Positions 15,730 through 24,911 are shown, numbered from the stretch's first letter. The stretch is 35,300 nt of DNA from Candidatus Hydrogenedentota bacterium (GCA_019695095.1 JAIBAQ010000049.1:1-35300); one strand, 5' to 3'. Numbers and translations are program-made. Notes: generated from the letters alone by a model not told the origin.

Positions 15730-17072
15730 GACGAGTCTATGTCGTTCTGATGGCCACCTGCACAGTCGGCGTGTGCGCTTTCGCGCAGGCCGGCAACTAC
15801 GAATCCATCGAGATTCTAAAACCCGCCCCCCTGGTCGAATTCAACGGCGGACAACTCAAACAGATATCGGGCGGCGTTGAAATCGCGCTGCACTCCAAAG
15901 ATGCCGCCGGACAATCCATGCGCCTGGGTTCCCAGGACATGGCGTTCGAATGGCCCAAGGAAGGCGGCACAAGCCCCACGTCCATCCGCATGAAATCGAA
16001 GGTAAGCGTGGACAGTCCTCAAGGCAAGATCACCGCCAACAACGCCGACCTCGACATCAAGGGCAATCGACTCACGTTCTCCGGCGCCGTCCGGGGTTCT
16101 TCCGAGCAGATCGAAAGTTTTGAGGCCGAAAAGATCGTATACAACCTGGATTCGGGCGATTCCGATATGACGAATCTCCGCGCGCGCGGAATCCGGCTGG
16201 GCGATAGCTCCGGTTACTCGCGTATGAATATCGACCGTGCGGCCACCGTGAAGTTTGCCAACGGCCAGGCAAAACACTTGGGCGGCGGCGTCTCCATCGT
16301 CCTCGATTCGACACAAGAAGGCGGGAAGCCTCTCAAACTCAGCGCGTCCGAAGTGGGCATTGCGTGGGGAGGCAACGGCCAACCCTCTGCCATCGAACTG
16401 CGCGGCAATGTGCGCGTCATTAGTCCTCAGGGAGACATCACATCCGAGCGCGCCGATTTCAGTCTCGCGAAGGAAAGCATTGACTTTTCGGGCAACGTCA
16501 AAGGAACATCGGACCAGATTCCGTCATTCAATTCGGACACGTTCTCGTACAACATCAAGACCGGCGACACGACCATGACGAATCTGGTCGCCAAGGGTCT
16601 AGAGTTTCCCGCGGGAGACTCCAGTACGTCTGAACAGGGTTATTCCAAGATGGACGTAGACAAAGCTCCCGAAGTCGCTATGGTGGGTGGAAAGCTCGCT
16701 TCAATTCGCGGCGGAGTCGACATCAAGCTCCGCGGCGAGAAACCCGAACAAGAATCCCTGTGGATGCAGGCGCAAAGCTTCGCCTTCCATTATGTTTCTC
16801 CCGATGCGCCTTCTCCCGATCGCGTCGTCCTGGAGAAAGATGTCAAGGTAAAAGGTCCCGCTGGCAATATCCTGTCCGATAGGGCCGATTTGAATCTGTC
16901 CAAGAATTTGGTGACGTTCTCTGGCAATGTGTCTGGCAACACGTCAGACATAAGTCAGATCAAGGCGCAAGAGTTGGACTACGACCTCAAGACGGGGAAT
17001 ATCTCGATGAGGAGTTTTCGCGCCGACGAACTCAATCCGCATGCCAATGAGAAAGCCGACCGCGAGCAATAA
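15726..17072 (+). CDS. lptA: LptA/OstA-like periplasmic LPS-bridge protein with three tandem OstA domains
   Basis: 448 aa, more than twice the usual LptA. A signal peptide ([19 protein letters not shown]) precedes three repeats of about 140 residues (roughly 25-160, 160-300, 300-440). Each repeat contains GGVxIxL, a (V)xVxSPQGxIxxxxAD strand, then FSGxVxGxSxQI and a Y(N/D)LxTG(D/N)xxM segment: [36 protein letters not shown]. This is the OstA/LptA beta-jellyroll pattern. LptA monomers stack head-to-tail to carry LPS through the periplasm; a built-in trimer would be a pre-assembled bridge. It overlaps lptC by ATGA and lies 20 bp before lptB. The middle repeat is closest to the other two. Confidence 0.85.
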   Translation: MRRVYVVLMATCTVGVCAFAQAGNYESIEILKPAPLVEFNGGQLKQISGGVEIALHSKDAAGQSMRLGSQDMAFEWPKEGGTSPTSIRMKSKVSVDSPQGKITANNADLDIKGNRLTFSGAVRGSSEQIESFEAEKIVYNLDSGDSDMTNLRARGIRLGDSSGYSRMNIDRAATVKFANGQAKHLGGGVSIVLDSTQEGGKPLKLSASEVGIAWGGNGQPSAIELRGNVRVISPQGDITSERADFSLAKESIDFSGNVKGTSDQIPSFNSDTFSYNIKTGDTTMTNLVAKGLEFPAGDSSTSEQGYSKMDVDKAPEVAMVGGKLASIRGGVDIKLRGEKPEQESLWMQAQSFAFHYVSPDAPSPDRVVLEKDVKVKGPAGNILSDRADLNLSKNLVTFSGNVSGNTSDISQIKAQELDYDLKTGNISMRSFRADELNPHANEKADREQ

Positions 17073-17092
17073 CATTTCCGGGGAGCATTACG

Positions 17093-17839
17093 GTGTCCGA
17101 ACCTATCGCCTCTTTGATGAACGCCATTGGACTGGTCAAGCAGTTCAAGCGCCGGTCCGTCGTCAACAACGTTTCCATCGAACTGAATCCCGGCGAAGTC
17201 GTCGGCCTCCTGGGCCCCAACGGAGCGGGCAAGACAACTACGTTTCGCATGATTGTCGGCATGCTTCGGCCCACGCGCGGCACAATCTGGTTCTGCGGCA
17301 AAGACGTAACCAAGTTCCCCATGTATAAACGCGCTCGCGCTGGAATGGCCTACCTGCCCCAAGAACCCTCGGTCTTTCGAAAACTGACCGTGCGGCAAAA
17401 CATACTGGCCGTGCTCGAACATCAAAAGCTCAAAAGCGCCGAACGAAAGCAACGCGCCGAAGAGCTCATGACCGACCTCAGCATACTTCACCTCGCCGAC
17501 AGCCCCGCCTACACCTTGTCTGGCGGTGAACGGCGTCGCACCGAGATATGCCGCGCGCTGGCAACGCGACCCAAAGCGTTCCTGCTCGACGAACCCTTCG
17601 CAGGCATCGACCCCATCGCCGTGGCCGATCTGCAAGACATCGTATCCGCGCTGAAAAACATCGGCATCGGTGTGCTCATCACCGACCACAACGTCCGCGA
17701 GACCCTCGAAATCACCGACCGCGCCTACATCATCAGCGAAGGCCAAATCTCCGTCGCCGGTACGTCGCAGGAAATCGCCAACGATCCCATTGCGCGTCGT
17801 ACCTACCTCGGCGACCGCTTCCGCATGGACTTCGAATAG
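17093..17839 (+). CDS. lptB: LPS export ABC transporter ATP-binding protein LptB
   Basis: 248 aa. Walker A is [14 protein letters not shown]-loop [17 protein letters not shown] (a typical LptB sequence), signature [14 protein letters not shown], Walker [16 protein letters not shown] and the switch His in [11 protein letters not shown]. The C-terminal extension GDRFRMDF is also LptB-like. As a dimer it powers LptFG in pulling LPS out of the inner membrane. The start is GTG 17093, with GGGGAG seven to eight bases upstream. lptF, lptG and lptD are not in the window. It closes the nadC-to-lptB operon; a 10-bp minisatellite follows. Confidence 0.96.
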   Translation: MSEPIASLMNAIGLVKQFKRRSVVNNVSIELNPGEVVGLLGPNGAGKTTTFRMIVGMLRPTRGTIWFCGKDVTKFPMYKRARAGMAYLPQEPSVFRKLTVRQNILAVLEHQKLKSAERKQRAEELMTDLSILHLADSPAYTLSGGERRRTEICRALATRPKAFLLDEPFAGIDPIAVADLQDIVSALKNIGIGVLITDHNVRETLEITDRAYIISEGQISVAGTSQEIANDPIARRTYLGDRFRMDFE

Positions 17840-17850
17840 ACCGTCTTATC

Positions 17851-17945
17851 CATGCTGGTCCGTGCCGGTTCGTGCCGGCCCATGCCGGTCCGTGTTCGTC
17901 CGTGTTCGTCCGTGTTGGTTCGTGTCAGTCCGTGTTCGTCCGTGC
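17851..17945. repeat. 10-bp minisatellite, about 9.5 units
   Basis: Nine complete decamers in perfect register follow the consensus CGTGYYSGTC, beginning CATGCTGGTC at 17851, with CGTGTTCGTC at 17891, 17901 and 17931, and ending in a partial CGTGC at 17941. There are no insertions or deletions, only substitutions. The array starts 11 bp after the lptB stop. It would shift reading frame from unit to unit and has no start signals, so it is not coding. Uninterrupted units exclude CRISPR. Confidence 0.92.
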
Positions 17946-18084
17946 TTTTACATTCTTTTTACATCCCCCTCACCCCGTTCTCACCACGTCATTGCTCTCT
18001 ACGCCTATCCTGGCTCCAACAACCGCTCACATCCACTTCGGCTTCTCGACCGGTTAGTGGTATCGTGGGTACAAGGAGGCCACC

Positions 18085-19434
18085 ATGACTCCCATGACTC
18101 GAACCGCACTGCGGCACTTCTCCAGGGCCATACTCGCCTTACTTCTCCTGGGCGCAATTGCGTGGGCCGAATCCGTCGATGTCGCGCTCGAAATCGCCAA
18201 CCCAGTCTTGCTGAAGAATCAGAAGACAACCACCTACCTTCGCCTGTCCATGACCGGCAAGGAACCCGCCGACGCCGAACATCGTGCGCCCGTGAATGTT
18301 GCGTTTGTGATCGACAAATCGGGTTCAATGCAGGGCGAGAAGATCGCTCGCGCTAAAGAGGCTATCCGCATGGCCATCGAAAAGCTCCGCAGTGACGATA
18401 TTGTCTCTGTCGTCGCGTACGACACGAATGTGCGCGTACTGGTGCCCGCAACAAAACTCACTGACAAGCAGCCGGTCTACAGCGCCGTTGCGCAGCTCAA
18501 CGCGGATGGGTCCACGGCGCTCTTCGCGGGTGTAAGCAAAGGCGCAACGGAACTCCGCAAGTTTCTCGACAAGGACCGCGTCAACCGCATTGTTCTTCTG
18601 TCCGACGGAATCGCCAACGTGGGGCCGAGTTCGCCCGGCGACCTCGCCGAACTCGGCACTTCACTGGGACGCGAAGGCATCGCCGTAACCACCATTGGCC
18701 TGGGTCTCGACTACAACGAAGACCTCATGACAAAGCTTGCGCAATCGAGCGATGGCAACCACATGTTCGCGGAAAACGCCGCCGACCTGGAACAAACATT
18801 CATGCGCGAATTCGGCGACGTGCTGACCGTCGTCGCGCAAGAGGTGAAAGTGGAAATAAACTGCGCGGATGGCGTGCGGCCCGTCCGCATGCTGGGGCGC
18901 GAGGCGGACATCGCCGGACAGAAAGTCACGCTTACGTTGAACCAGCTATACGGCGGGCAGACCAAGTACGCCATCGTGGAGGTCGAAGTTCCGGTGAACT
19001 TTGCGGCAGATAGTCCAGGTACCGTAAGCGACATTGCGGGCGCGCTCGTCAAGTACAGAGACATAGAAGGTCAGTCGCCCCATTCGTTTACGCGCATGGT
19101 AAGTACAAGATTCACGGACTCCTCCGAAGAAGTCGAAAAGAACGTCAACACCGATGTGATGACCGCCGCAATTTATCAAATCGGCGTCGAACGAAATATC
19201 ATGGCTATGCAACTCCGCGATGAAGGCAAGGTCGAGGAAGCACGCCAGGCCCTTTTCAGCAATGTCTACTACCTGGAACAGAACGCCGACCTGTATGGAG
19301 ATGCGAAACTGAAGGAAGAGGCCGCACGAAACAGTTCGAATGCTGCAAATGTGGCGACGCCGTTCTGGGGGCTCGAGCGCAAGAAAATGAAGGCCGATCA
19401 GTATCAAAGCATCAATCAGCAGAAGGCCCGGTAA
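18085..19434 (+). CDS. Secreted or membrane-anchored von Willebrand factor A domain protein
   Basis: 449 aa. A signal or anchor segment (AILALLLLGAIAWA) is followed by a beta-rich stretch and a VWA domain from about residue 70. The complete MIDAS is visible: DKSGS, the Thr in DGSTALFAG, and the Asp in LLSDGIANVG. MIDAS-containing VWA domains bind a divalent cation and mediate protein-protein contacts. The C-terminal part is beta-sandwich-like and ends in a helical, repeat-like segment (KVEEARQALFSNVYYLEQNA). The layout matches the COG2304 group (YfbK-like). AAGGAGG lies five to six bases before the ATG. It is followed after 15 bp by a sensor kinase, suggesting shared control or a sensory partnership. 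Confidence 0.88.
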   Translation: MTPMTRTALRHFSRAILALLLLGAIAWAESVDVALEIANPVLLKNQKTTTYLRLSMTGKEPADAEHRAPVNVAFVIDKSGSMQGEKIARAKEAIRMAIEKLRSDDIVSVVAYDTNVRVLVPATKLTDKQPVYSAVAQLNADGSTALFAGVSKGATELRKFLDKDRVNRIVLLSDGIANVGPSSPGDLAELGTSLGREGIAVTTIGLGLDYNEDLMTKLAQSSDGNHMFAENAADLEQTFMREFGDVLTVVAQEVKVEINCADGVRPVRMLGREADIAGQKVTLTLNQLYGGQTKYAIVEVEVPVNFAADSPGTVSDIAGALVKYRDIEGQSPHSFTRMVSTRFTDSSEEVEKNVNTDVMTAAIYQIGVERNIMAMQLRDEGKVEEARQALFSNVYYLEQNADLYGDAKLKEEAARNSSNAANVATPFWGLERKKMKADQYQSINQQKAR

Positions 19435-19449
19435 TCCAAGCGAGGGGTT

Positions 19450-21060
19450 GTGAAACCGAAATTGGCCGTCATTTACTTCCTGATTATTGTCGCTCCGCTT
19501 GCCGCAGTGACGTGGCTGGGGATCGTTGTGTCGCGCAACGAGACCGCGATGGTCCGTGTACGGTTCAATGAACTGATGGCCGGGCGTCTAAACGATATTG
19601 CGGCGCAAATCTCCGCGCTGCTTGAACAGAGAGAGCGTGAACTAATGGCGCAGTGGCCGACAGACGCTTTAACGGCCGAGTTGCTGCGTGAGCGGGCACG
19701 CTCCTCCGGAATCGTACGGCAGTACTTTGTGCTCGATCCGCGGGGGACGCTGCTGTATCCGTCCCCTGCTGAAACACTGACCAAGGACGAGCAGGACTTT
19801 CTCACGCGCACGCGCACCATCTGGGAGCGCTCGGAAATCCCAGGGCCTGAGACAGAAACACAGGCACAGAGCACCGCCGTCCAGCAGGACAGTGTTAATC
19901 CGATTACGCAATTCAAGAAGGCCGCGCCTCCTCCTGTCACGATAAAGGGTTGGCACTCGGGTTATTGGGGCAGCGGAATCCAGTTGCTATTCTGGTGGCG
20001 GGAAGAGTCGGGCCGACTCGTTGGCGCAGAACTCAACGAAGTTCGACTCATGGCCGACATTGTGGGATTGCTCCCGGAGGCGTCGGCATTGCCGGATGCT
20101 AGAATCGAGTTGAACGACTCGCAAGATGCAGTCGTCTATCAATGGGGAGACTATCTAGGCACCGAAGGAAATCGCGCGCCCGTGCAACTCGCGCTTGCTC
20201 CACCCCTGGGCTCATGGCATCTGAGCTACATAGTCCCCGACGATAGCCAAGGGGCTCCTCTGTGGTTTGGCATGGCATCGGGCATCGCAACATTGGCCCT
20301 GGCGTGCGCAGGATTGGCGGTCTATTTCTACCGCGAAAACACGCGCGCCCTCCGCGAAGCGCAGCAACGCGTAACCTTCGTCAACCAAGTCTCTCACGAA
20401 TTAAAGACACCCCTCACGAATATCCGGATGTACGCCGAAGTCCTGCAAGAAGATCTGTCGGAAACCGATGAGCGCATCCGCCGCCGGCTCGATGTCATCG
20501 TATCGGAAAGCCAACGCCTGAGCCGCATGATCGGCAACGTTTTGACCTTCAGCCGCAACGAACGCCAACTGCTCACGCTGCATCCGTCGCCGGGCAACGC
20601 GGGAGATGTGTTGCGCAATGTCGCATCGCAGTTCGACACACCCCTGCGTAACCGGGGGATTCACATTGACCTCGACACCTCTAACTGCCGTGTCGCGGCA
20701 TTTGACCGTGACGCGTTCGAGCAAATCGCGGGAAATCTCCTGAGTAATGTGGAGAAATACGCGATAGGCGGCGATAGCGTGCGAATAACATGCAAACAGG
20801 AAAATGACACCCTAATCCTCGAAGTCGCGGACAATGGTCCCGGCATACCCGCTCCCCATCACGAACGCATCTTCAAACCGTTCTACCGCGTGAGCGACAG
20901 GATCAACGACGGTGTCGCCGGCACGGGCCTCGGATTGACCATTGCGCGCGAGCTCGCGCGGCTTCACGGAGGCGACCTGACGCTTGAGCCGTCGGAGCGT
21001 GGCGCACATTTCAAAATCACGCTCCATGCCCCCATACACTTGATGGAAGACCAATCATGA
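19450..21060 (+). CDS. Sensor histidine kinase
   Basis: 536 aa. TM1 (residues 6-26) and TM2 (about 274-293) flank a roughly 245-residue periplasmic sensor domain I cannot classify, perhaps Cache-like. No HAMP domain is seen: TM2 leads straight via a short helix to the DHp helix VNQVSHELKTPLTNIRMYAE, with the phospho-accepting His. The catalytic domain has N-box NLLSNVEKYA, G1 DNGPGIP, F-box FKPFYR and G2 GTGLGLTIA. It should autophosphorylate and pass phosphate to the response regulator whose ATG overlaps its stop (ATGA). GTG start at 19450, with GAGGGG four bases upstream. Confidence 0.95.
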   Translation: MKPKLAVIYFLIIVAPLAAVTWLGIVVSRNETAMVRVRFNELMAGRLNDIAAQISALLEQRERELMAQWPTDALTAELLRERARSSGIVRQYFVLDPRGTLLYPSPAETLTKDEQDFLTRTRTIWERSEIPGPETETQAQSTAVQQDSVNPITQFKKAAPPPVTIKGWHSGYWGSGIQLLFWWREESGRLVGAELNEVRLMADIVGLLPEASALPDARIELNDSQDAVVYQWGDYLGTEGNRAPVQLALAPPLGSWHLSYIVPDDSQGAPLWFGMASGIATLALACAGLAVYFYRENTRALREAQQRVTFVNQVSHELKTPLTNIRMYAEVLQEDLSETDERIRRRLDVIVSESQRLSRMIGNVLTFSRNERQLLTLHPSPGNAGDVLRNVASQFDTPLRNRGIHIDLDTSNCRVAAFDRDAFEQIAGNLLSNVEKYAIGGDSVRITCKQENDTLILEVADNGPGIPAPHHERIFKPFYRVSDRINDGVAGTGLGLTIARELARLHGGDLTLEPSERGAHFKITLHAPIHLMEDQS

Positions 21061-21743
21061 AAGTACTGATAGCCGAAGACGACCCCAATACACGCGAAGG
21101 GCTTGCGGAAGTACTCCAACGCGAAGGCTACGACACGGTTTGCGCGGCCAACGGCACGGAAGCGCTCGATGTGTTTGAGCGTGAGAAACCCGACTTCGTG
21201 TGTCTCGACATCATGATGCCCGGGGTAGACGGATACGAAGTCTGCCGCGAAATTCGACGCCGCCAGACGCTCACTCCAATCATCTTCATCAGCGCCAAAT
21301 CCGAAGAGATGGACAAGGTCGTCGGCCTCGAACTGGGTGCGGACGACTTCATCATGAAACCGTTCGGCGTGCGCGAAGTCATCGCCCGCATTCGCGCCGT
21401 TACCCGACGCTGCCTCGCCGCGCGAAGACACGATCCGGCAGTCGAATCGTTCAGCCTGCTCGACGTCGAAGTGTTTCCTTTGGAGCTGCGCGCTCGTCGC
21501 GGCAACGAGTCCATCGATCTCAGTCTTCGCGATGTGAAGATCCTGCAACTCCTCCACCGCAAATCAGGACAAGTCGTCACTCGCAACGAGTTCTTCGACG
21601 AATGCTGGGGCATCGACTACCTCCCCAACAGCCGTACCCTCGACCAGCACATCTCCCAATTGCGCAAACGCATCGAGCGAGACCCGCAAGCCCCCGCTAT
21701 CATCAAGACCGTCCACGGCGTTGGATACCGCTACGAAAAATAG
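21057..21743 (+). CDS. OmpR/PhoB-family response regulator
   Basis: 228 aa. The receiver domain has the acidic pair in LIAEDDPNTREG, the phospho-accepting Asp in DFVCLDIMMPGVDGYE, the Thr/Ser switch in FISAKSEEMDKV and the Lys in DDFIMKPFGVRE. The C-terminal winged helix shows LSLRDVKILQLLHRKSGQVV, TLDQHISQLRKRIE and TVHGVGYRYEK, all OmpR/PhoB hallmarks. It should be a DNA-binding regulator activated by the preceding kinase. Target genes are unknown; the VWA gene upstream is a natural candidate. ATGA overlap with the kinase gene shows coupling. Confidence 0.96.
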   Translation: MKVLIAEDDPNTREGLAEVLQREGYDTVCAANGTEALDVFEREKPDFVCLDIMMPGVDGYEVCREIRRRQTLTPIIFISAKSEEMDKVVGLELGADDFIMKPFGVREVIARIRAVTRRCLAARRHDPAVESFSLLDVEVFPLELRARRGNESIDLSLRDVKILQLLHRKSGQVVTRNEFFDECWGIDYLPNSRTLDQHISQLRKRIERDPQAPAIIKTVHGVGYRYEK

Positions 21744-21750
21744 TCTGTTT

Positions 21751-21770
21751 CCAGGATGCAGGCGTCCTGG
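21751..21770 (+). terminator. Candidate hairpin terminator after the two-component operon
   Basis: CCAGGA (21751-21756) pairs with TCCTGG (21765-21770) across an 8-base loop, 7 bases after the response regulator stop. A pyrimidine-rich CTTCCTATTCTTT follows instead of a clean T-run. The stem is short, so this may be a dispersed palindrome rather than a terminator. Confidence 0.3.
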
Positions 21771-21868
21771 CTTCCTATTCTTTCGATCCGGCGTTCCTGT
21801 AAGCTGCTTTTAAGTCTCGCAGAATCGAAAGTCCCCAGCGTCCCCCATGATGGCCAGGAGTCTTTACA

Positions 21869-22606
21869 TTGACTCGCGTACTCGGCTTCTTCGTCGACAA
21901 CTTCCCTACTCCCATCGAGCTTGCCACACTGGGACCTGTGTGGTTGGCCTATGCCTTCGGAGCCCTGGGTCTGGCGGGTTGGCTCAAGCGCAAGCGCGGC
22001 TGGCGCACACCGTACACGCGCAAGACGTTCCACTTCCTCACGTTCGCCATGGCTGCGGCGCTCCAATGGCATTCCGGCACGCGCGCCGTCTGTCTCTTTG
22101 GCGCGATGACATCCCTCGCCATCTTCTTTGCCGTTTGGCGTGGTGACGGCAATCTTTTTTACGAAGCAATGGCCCGCGAGCGTGACGCGCCCCGCCGCAC
22201 GCACTACATCTTCGTCCCCTATCTCGCTACACTTGTCGGGGGGGTATCCTCATCGCTCCTTTTCGGTCCCGCCGCGTTTACAGGATTTCTTGTGACCGGC
22301 CTGGGCGATGCCATTGGCGAACCCGTCGGCGCGCGCTTTGGCAAGCACCGGTACCCTGTCCCTTCGTTGCGAAGCGTGCCCTCCACACGCAGCCTGGAAG
22401 GATCGGCGGCCGTGTTCGCCGTCTCGGCGCTCTCGGTCGCCGTGGCGCTGATCGGCATCTTTCACATGCACCCTTCGCCGTTGGTGTGCATGCAAATACT
22501 CGGAATTGCCCTGGCATCCGCGTTGCTCGAAGCGATCTCCCCCCACGGCTGGGATAACGCAACCCTTCAAATTGCGCCTTCCTATCTTGTCTATCTCTTA
22601 GTTTAG
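21869..22606 (+). CDS. Membrane protein of the phytol/dolichol kinase (SEC59/VTE5-like) family
   Basis: 245 aa with about six to seven membrane segments. Family motifs are RKTFHFLTF at residues 51-59, then GLGDAIGEPVGARFGKHRYP at about 149-168, and STRSLEGSAAVFAVSAL. The GDAxxxxxGxxxGKH and (K/R)(T/S)LEGSxA signatures belong to CTP-dependent lipid kinases (dolichol kinase Sec59, phytol kinase VTE5, diacylglycerol kinase Dgk1), related to CDP-diacylglycerol synthases. The bacterial substrate is unknown; polyprenol or another isoprenoid alcohol is plausible. TTG start at 21869, with AGGAG about eight bases upstream. Confidence 0.78.
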   Translation: MTRVLGFFVDNFPTPIELATLGPVWLAYAFGALGLAGWLKRKRGWRTPYTRKTFHFLTFAMAAALQWHSGTRAVCLFGAMTSLAIFFAVWRGDGNLFYEAMARERDAPRRTHYIFVPYLATLVGGVSSSLLFGPAAFTGFLVTGLGDAIGEPVGARFGKHRYPVPSLRSVPSTRSLEGSAAVFAVSALSVAVALIGIFHMHPSPLVCMQILGIALASALLEAISPHGWDNATLQIAPSYLVYLLV

Positions 22607-22663
22607 GGAGAGGTAATCCATGCATTTCGGAGCTCCCCAGGAAACGAAGCGCATGCTTGCGGG

Positions 22664-22692
22664 TATTAACAAGTATAGAGTTTCTGTTAACC
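22664..22692. promoter_or_regulatory. Inverted repeat in the leader of the esterase gene
   Basis: GGGTATTAACA (from 22661) pairs with TGTTAACCC (22685-22693) with one bulged A and a 13-base AT-rich loop. It lies about 130 bp before the esterase ATG. It could be an operator or an mRNA stem-loop. No clear -35/-10 was seen beside it. Confidence 0.35.
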
Positions 22693-22818
22693 CGGATGAC
22701 GGGACACGTATCCGCTGCGGAAAGGACCGCGTCTTCAGGGTTAGTTCCTTGTAGTAGCAGTTTTCGCACCACGCACGGAAGTTGCCTCGCACGCCTCTCC
22801 AGCGGTGGGAGATTCACC

Positions 22819-23805
22819 ATGAAGTTGTCGCTGACCTCCTTTCGCCACATTCGAACGATCGCGAAGTGGATCCCTTTGGTCGCCTTGTGCCTGTTGGTTT
22901 CCAGTTGCCCCGATTCCATTGCAGGCGAGCGCCACGGTTCGCTCATTCGAGATGGCATCGAGCGCACCTACCGCATCTTCACGCCCATTACCACACCGAA
23001 CGGCTGGAAGGTACCCTTGGTCATTGTGCTGCACGGCGGCGGTAGCACCGGAAATCAAGCCGCGTTGTACTCCCGGTTCGATGAGCTTGCGCGCAAGGAA
23101 CGATTCATCGCCGTGTATCCCGACGCGTACGAACACCACTGGAACGATGGCCGGAAGGGAACCTCCTTTCCCTCCCAGCAGGAAAACATCGACGACGTGG
23201 GGTTCATCTTTGCGCTAACCTGGAAAATTAGGCGGGAACACACCATCGACACATCCCGCATCTACGTTACGGGCATGTCCAATGGCGGCATGATGACGTA
23301 CCGTCTCGCGTGCGAGCTTCCCTTTCTTTTCGCGGCCGCCGCGCCAGTCATCGCAAACCTTCCTGAAGACCTGGAACCTGACTGCAATTCGACCACCCCC
23401 ATACCCATGCTCATCATCAACGGCGAAGACGATCCAATCATGCCGTGGGATGGTGGAGAAATCGGCCCGGAACTGCCGGAAGAACTCCCTCTGCAGCATC
23501 GCGGCCGCGTCATTTCCGCTGAGGACACAGCCCTATTCTGGGCCGCACGCAACCAGTGTAAGACCGTGGGCGAAAAGACCTATCTGCCCGACAGCGACCC
23601 CTTTGATGACACGCGCGTGTGGGTCTTACCTTATACGAATGGGGCGCAAGACTCGGATGTGCTGCTCTACGGCGTCGAGGGCGGTGGCCATACCTGGCCC
23701 GGCAGCTTCCAATACCTCCCCGCCTTCGCCGTCGGCGAAGTCAGCAACGATATCGACGCCACACAAGTCATTTGGGAGTGGTTTTCCACGCACTCGCGGG
23801 ACTAG
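22819..23805 (+). CDS. PHB-depolymerase-family (LpqC-like) esterase, predicted lipoprotein
   Basis: 328 aa. A hydrophobic segment ends in LLVSSC, a plausible lipobox. The alpha/beta hydrolase has an oxyanion strand VIVLHGGGSTGNQA, the nucleophile elbow VTGMSNGGMMTYRLAC (Ser in GMSNGG), an acid in INGEDDPIMPWDGG and the His in GGGHTWPG. The G-x-S-x-G motif with MTYRLACE is typical of secreted PHB depolymerases and feruloyl/acetyl-xylan esterases (CE1). The natural substrate is uncertain: polyester or an ester-linked plant polysaccharide. ATG 22819 with GTGGGAG eight bases upstream is preferred to a 54-codon extension. It is anchored outside the cytoplasm. Confidence 0.87.
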   Translation: MKLSLTSFRHIRTIAKWIPLVALCLLVSSCPDSIAGERHGSLIRDGIERTYRIFTPITTPNGWKVPLVIVLHGGGSTGNQAALYSRFDELARKERFIAVYPDAYEHHWNDGRKGTSFPSQQENIDDVGFIFALTWKIRREHTIDTSRIYVTGMSNGGMMTYRLACELPFLFAAAAPVIANLPEDLEPDCNSTTPIPMLIINGEDDPIMPWDGGEIGPELPEELPLQHRGRVISAEDTALFWAARNQCKTVGEKTYLPDSDPFDDTRVWVLPYTNGAQDSDVLLYGVEGGGHTWPGSFQYLPAFAVGEVSNDIDATQVIWEWFSTHSRD

Positions 23806-23834
23806 GGCAAAGATGAGGACGACAGCGGGTCTCT

Positions 23835-24911
23835 CTATCGGTCCCTCTCGATGATTCCCGCACCGAGTACGTAATCGTACTTGTCGTAGAGCACGGCCCA
23901 TTGTCCAGGGGTTACTGCGCGCTGGGGTTCGTGGAACTGAATGGTAAGTCGTTCCCCGTCTGGATGCGCGGTGCATGGAACCGCCCGGTTCTTATAGCGA
24001 ATCTGCACCAGGCAATCGAAGGGACCGCTGTCGGCATCTTCTAATCCCCAGATCATCTGGCCTACAGAGAAGAACTCGATAAACGTGTCTTCTTCGCGTC
24101 CCACGACGAGTGTATTGTTCGCAACATCCAACTTCACCACGTAGTAGGGCCGTTCGGAGGCAATCCCCAACCCCTTCCGCTGACCTACCGTGTAGTGCAT
24201 CAATCCCGAATGCACGCCGACGACCTGCCCCTGGGTATTCACAATAGGGCCCGGAGCCGGCACGTCCACGCGTTGCGCCAGGAAGTTCCGGTAATTGTCG
24301 TCGGGCACAAAGCAAATCTCCTGGCTCTCCGGCTTCTCCGCCGTACCCAGTCCAAGCGATCGCGCGATTTCCCGCGTCCGCTCCTTGGTCAAGTCTCCCA
24401 AGGGGAACATGGCGCGGCGAAGTTGATCTTGAGCCAGCCCTGCAAGCGTGTAACTCTGGTCCTTGTTCAGATCCAGCGCGCGCCGCAGCACGGACTTACC
24501 GGACCTCTGCTCGACACGCGCATAGTGCCCCGTGGCAATGCGATCCGCCTCAATGGCGAGTGCCTTCTCGTAGAGGGCGCCAAACTTCACGCGCTGGTTA
24601 CACCGTGCGCAGGGGTTGGGAGTCCTTCCCGCCATATATTCTTGGATGAAGTCGGAGATGACTTCCTTTTCAAATCGCTGCACGTAATTGAGCACATAGT
24701 GAGGAATCCCGAGGGCATCGGCCACGCGGCGCGCGTCGTTGGCCGCGTCGAGCGTGCAACACGCCTTGTCGGACGATTCCCGCCCTTCGCCCGACGCCAC
24801 TCGCATGGTCATTCCGATGACGTCATACCCTTGTTCGACAAGAAGGGCCGCCGCGACGGAGCTGTCCACTCCCCCGCTCATAGCAACAATAATACGCGCA
24901 CGGTGAGACAT
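23835..24911 (-). CDS. mnmA: tRNA-specific 2-thiouridylase MnmA
   Basis: 358 aa, normal length. PP-loop AMSGGVDSSVAAALL near the N-terminus, the catalytic Cys in TPNPCARCNQRVKF, GHYARVE, the KDQSYTLAGL motif, the second catalytic Cys in PESQEICFVPDD, and GLMHYTVGQRKGLGI. It uses ATP and persulfide sulfur to make 2-thiouridine at tRNA wobble position 34 for Lys, Glu and Gln. It is the last gene of the M23-bactofilin-mnmA run, 31 bp after the bactofilin stop. The Shine-Dalgarno is weak. Confidence 0.97.
   Translation of the reverse strand: MSHRARIIVAMSGGVDSSVAAALLVEQGYDVIGMTMRVASGEGRESSDKACCTLDAANDARRVADALGIPHYVLNYVQRFEKEVISDFIQEYMAGRTPNPCARCNQRVKFGALYEKALAIEADRIATGHYARVEQRSGKSVLRRALDLNKDQSYTLAGLAQDQLRRAMFPLGDLTKERTREIARSLGLGTAEKPESQEICFVPDDNYRNFLAQRVDVPAPGPIVNTQGQVVGVHSGLMHYTVGQRKGLGIASERPYYVVKLDVANNTLVVGREEDTFIEFFSVGQMIWGLEDADSGPFDCLVQIRYKNRAVPCTAHPDGERLTIQFHEPQRAVTPGQWAVLYDKYDYVLGAGIIERDR

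Noticed and set aside
22598-22792. 64-codon minus-strand frame in the gap before the esterase gene
   Set aside because: It has no ribosome binding site, and its sequence shows no domain or signal.
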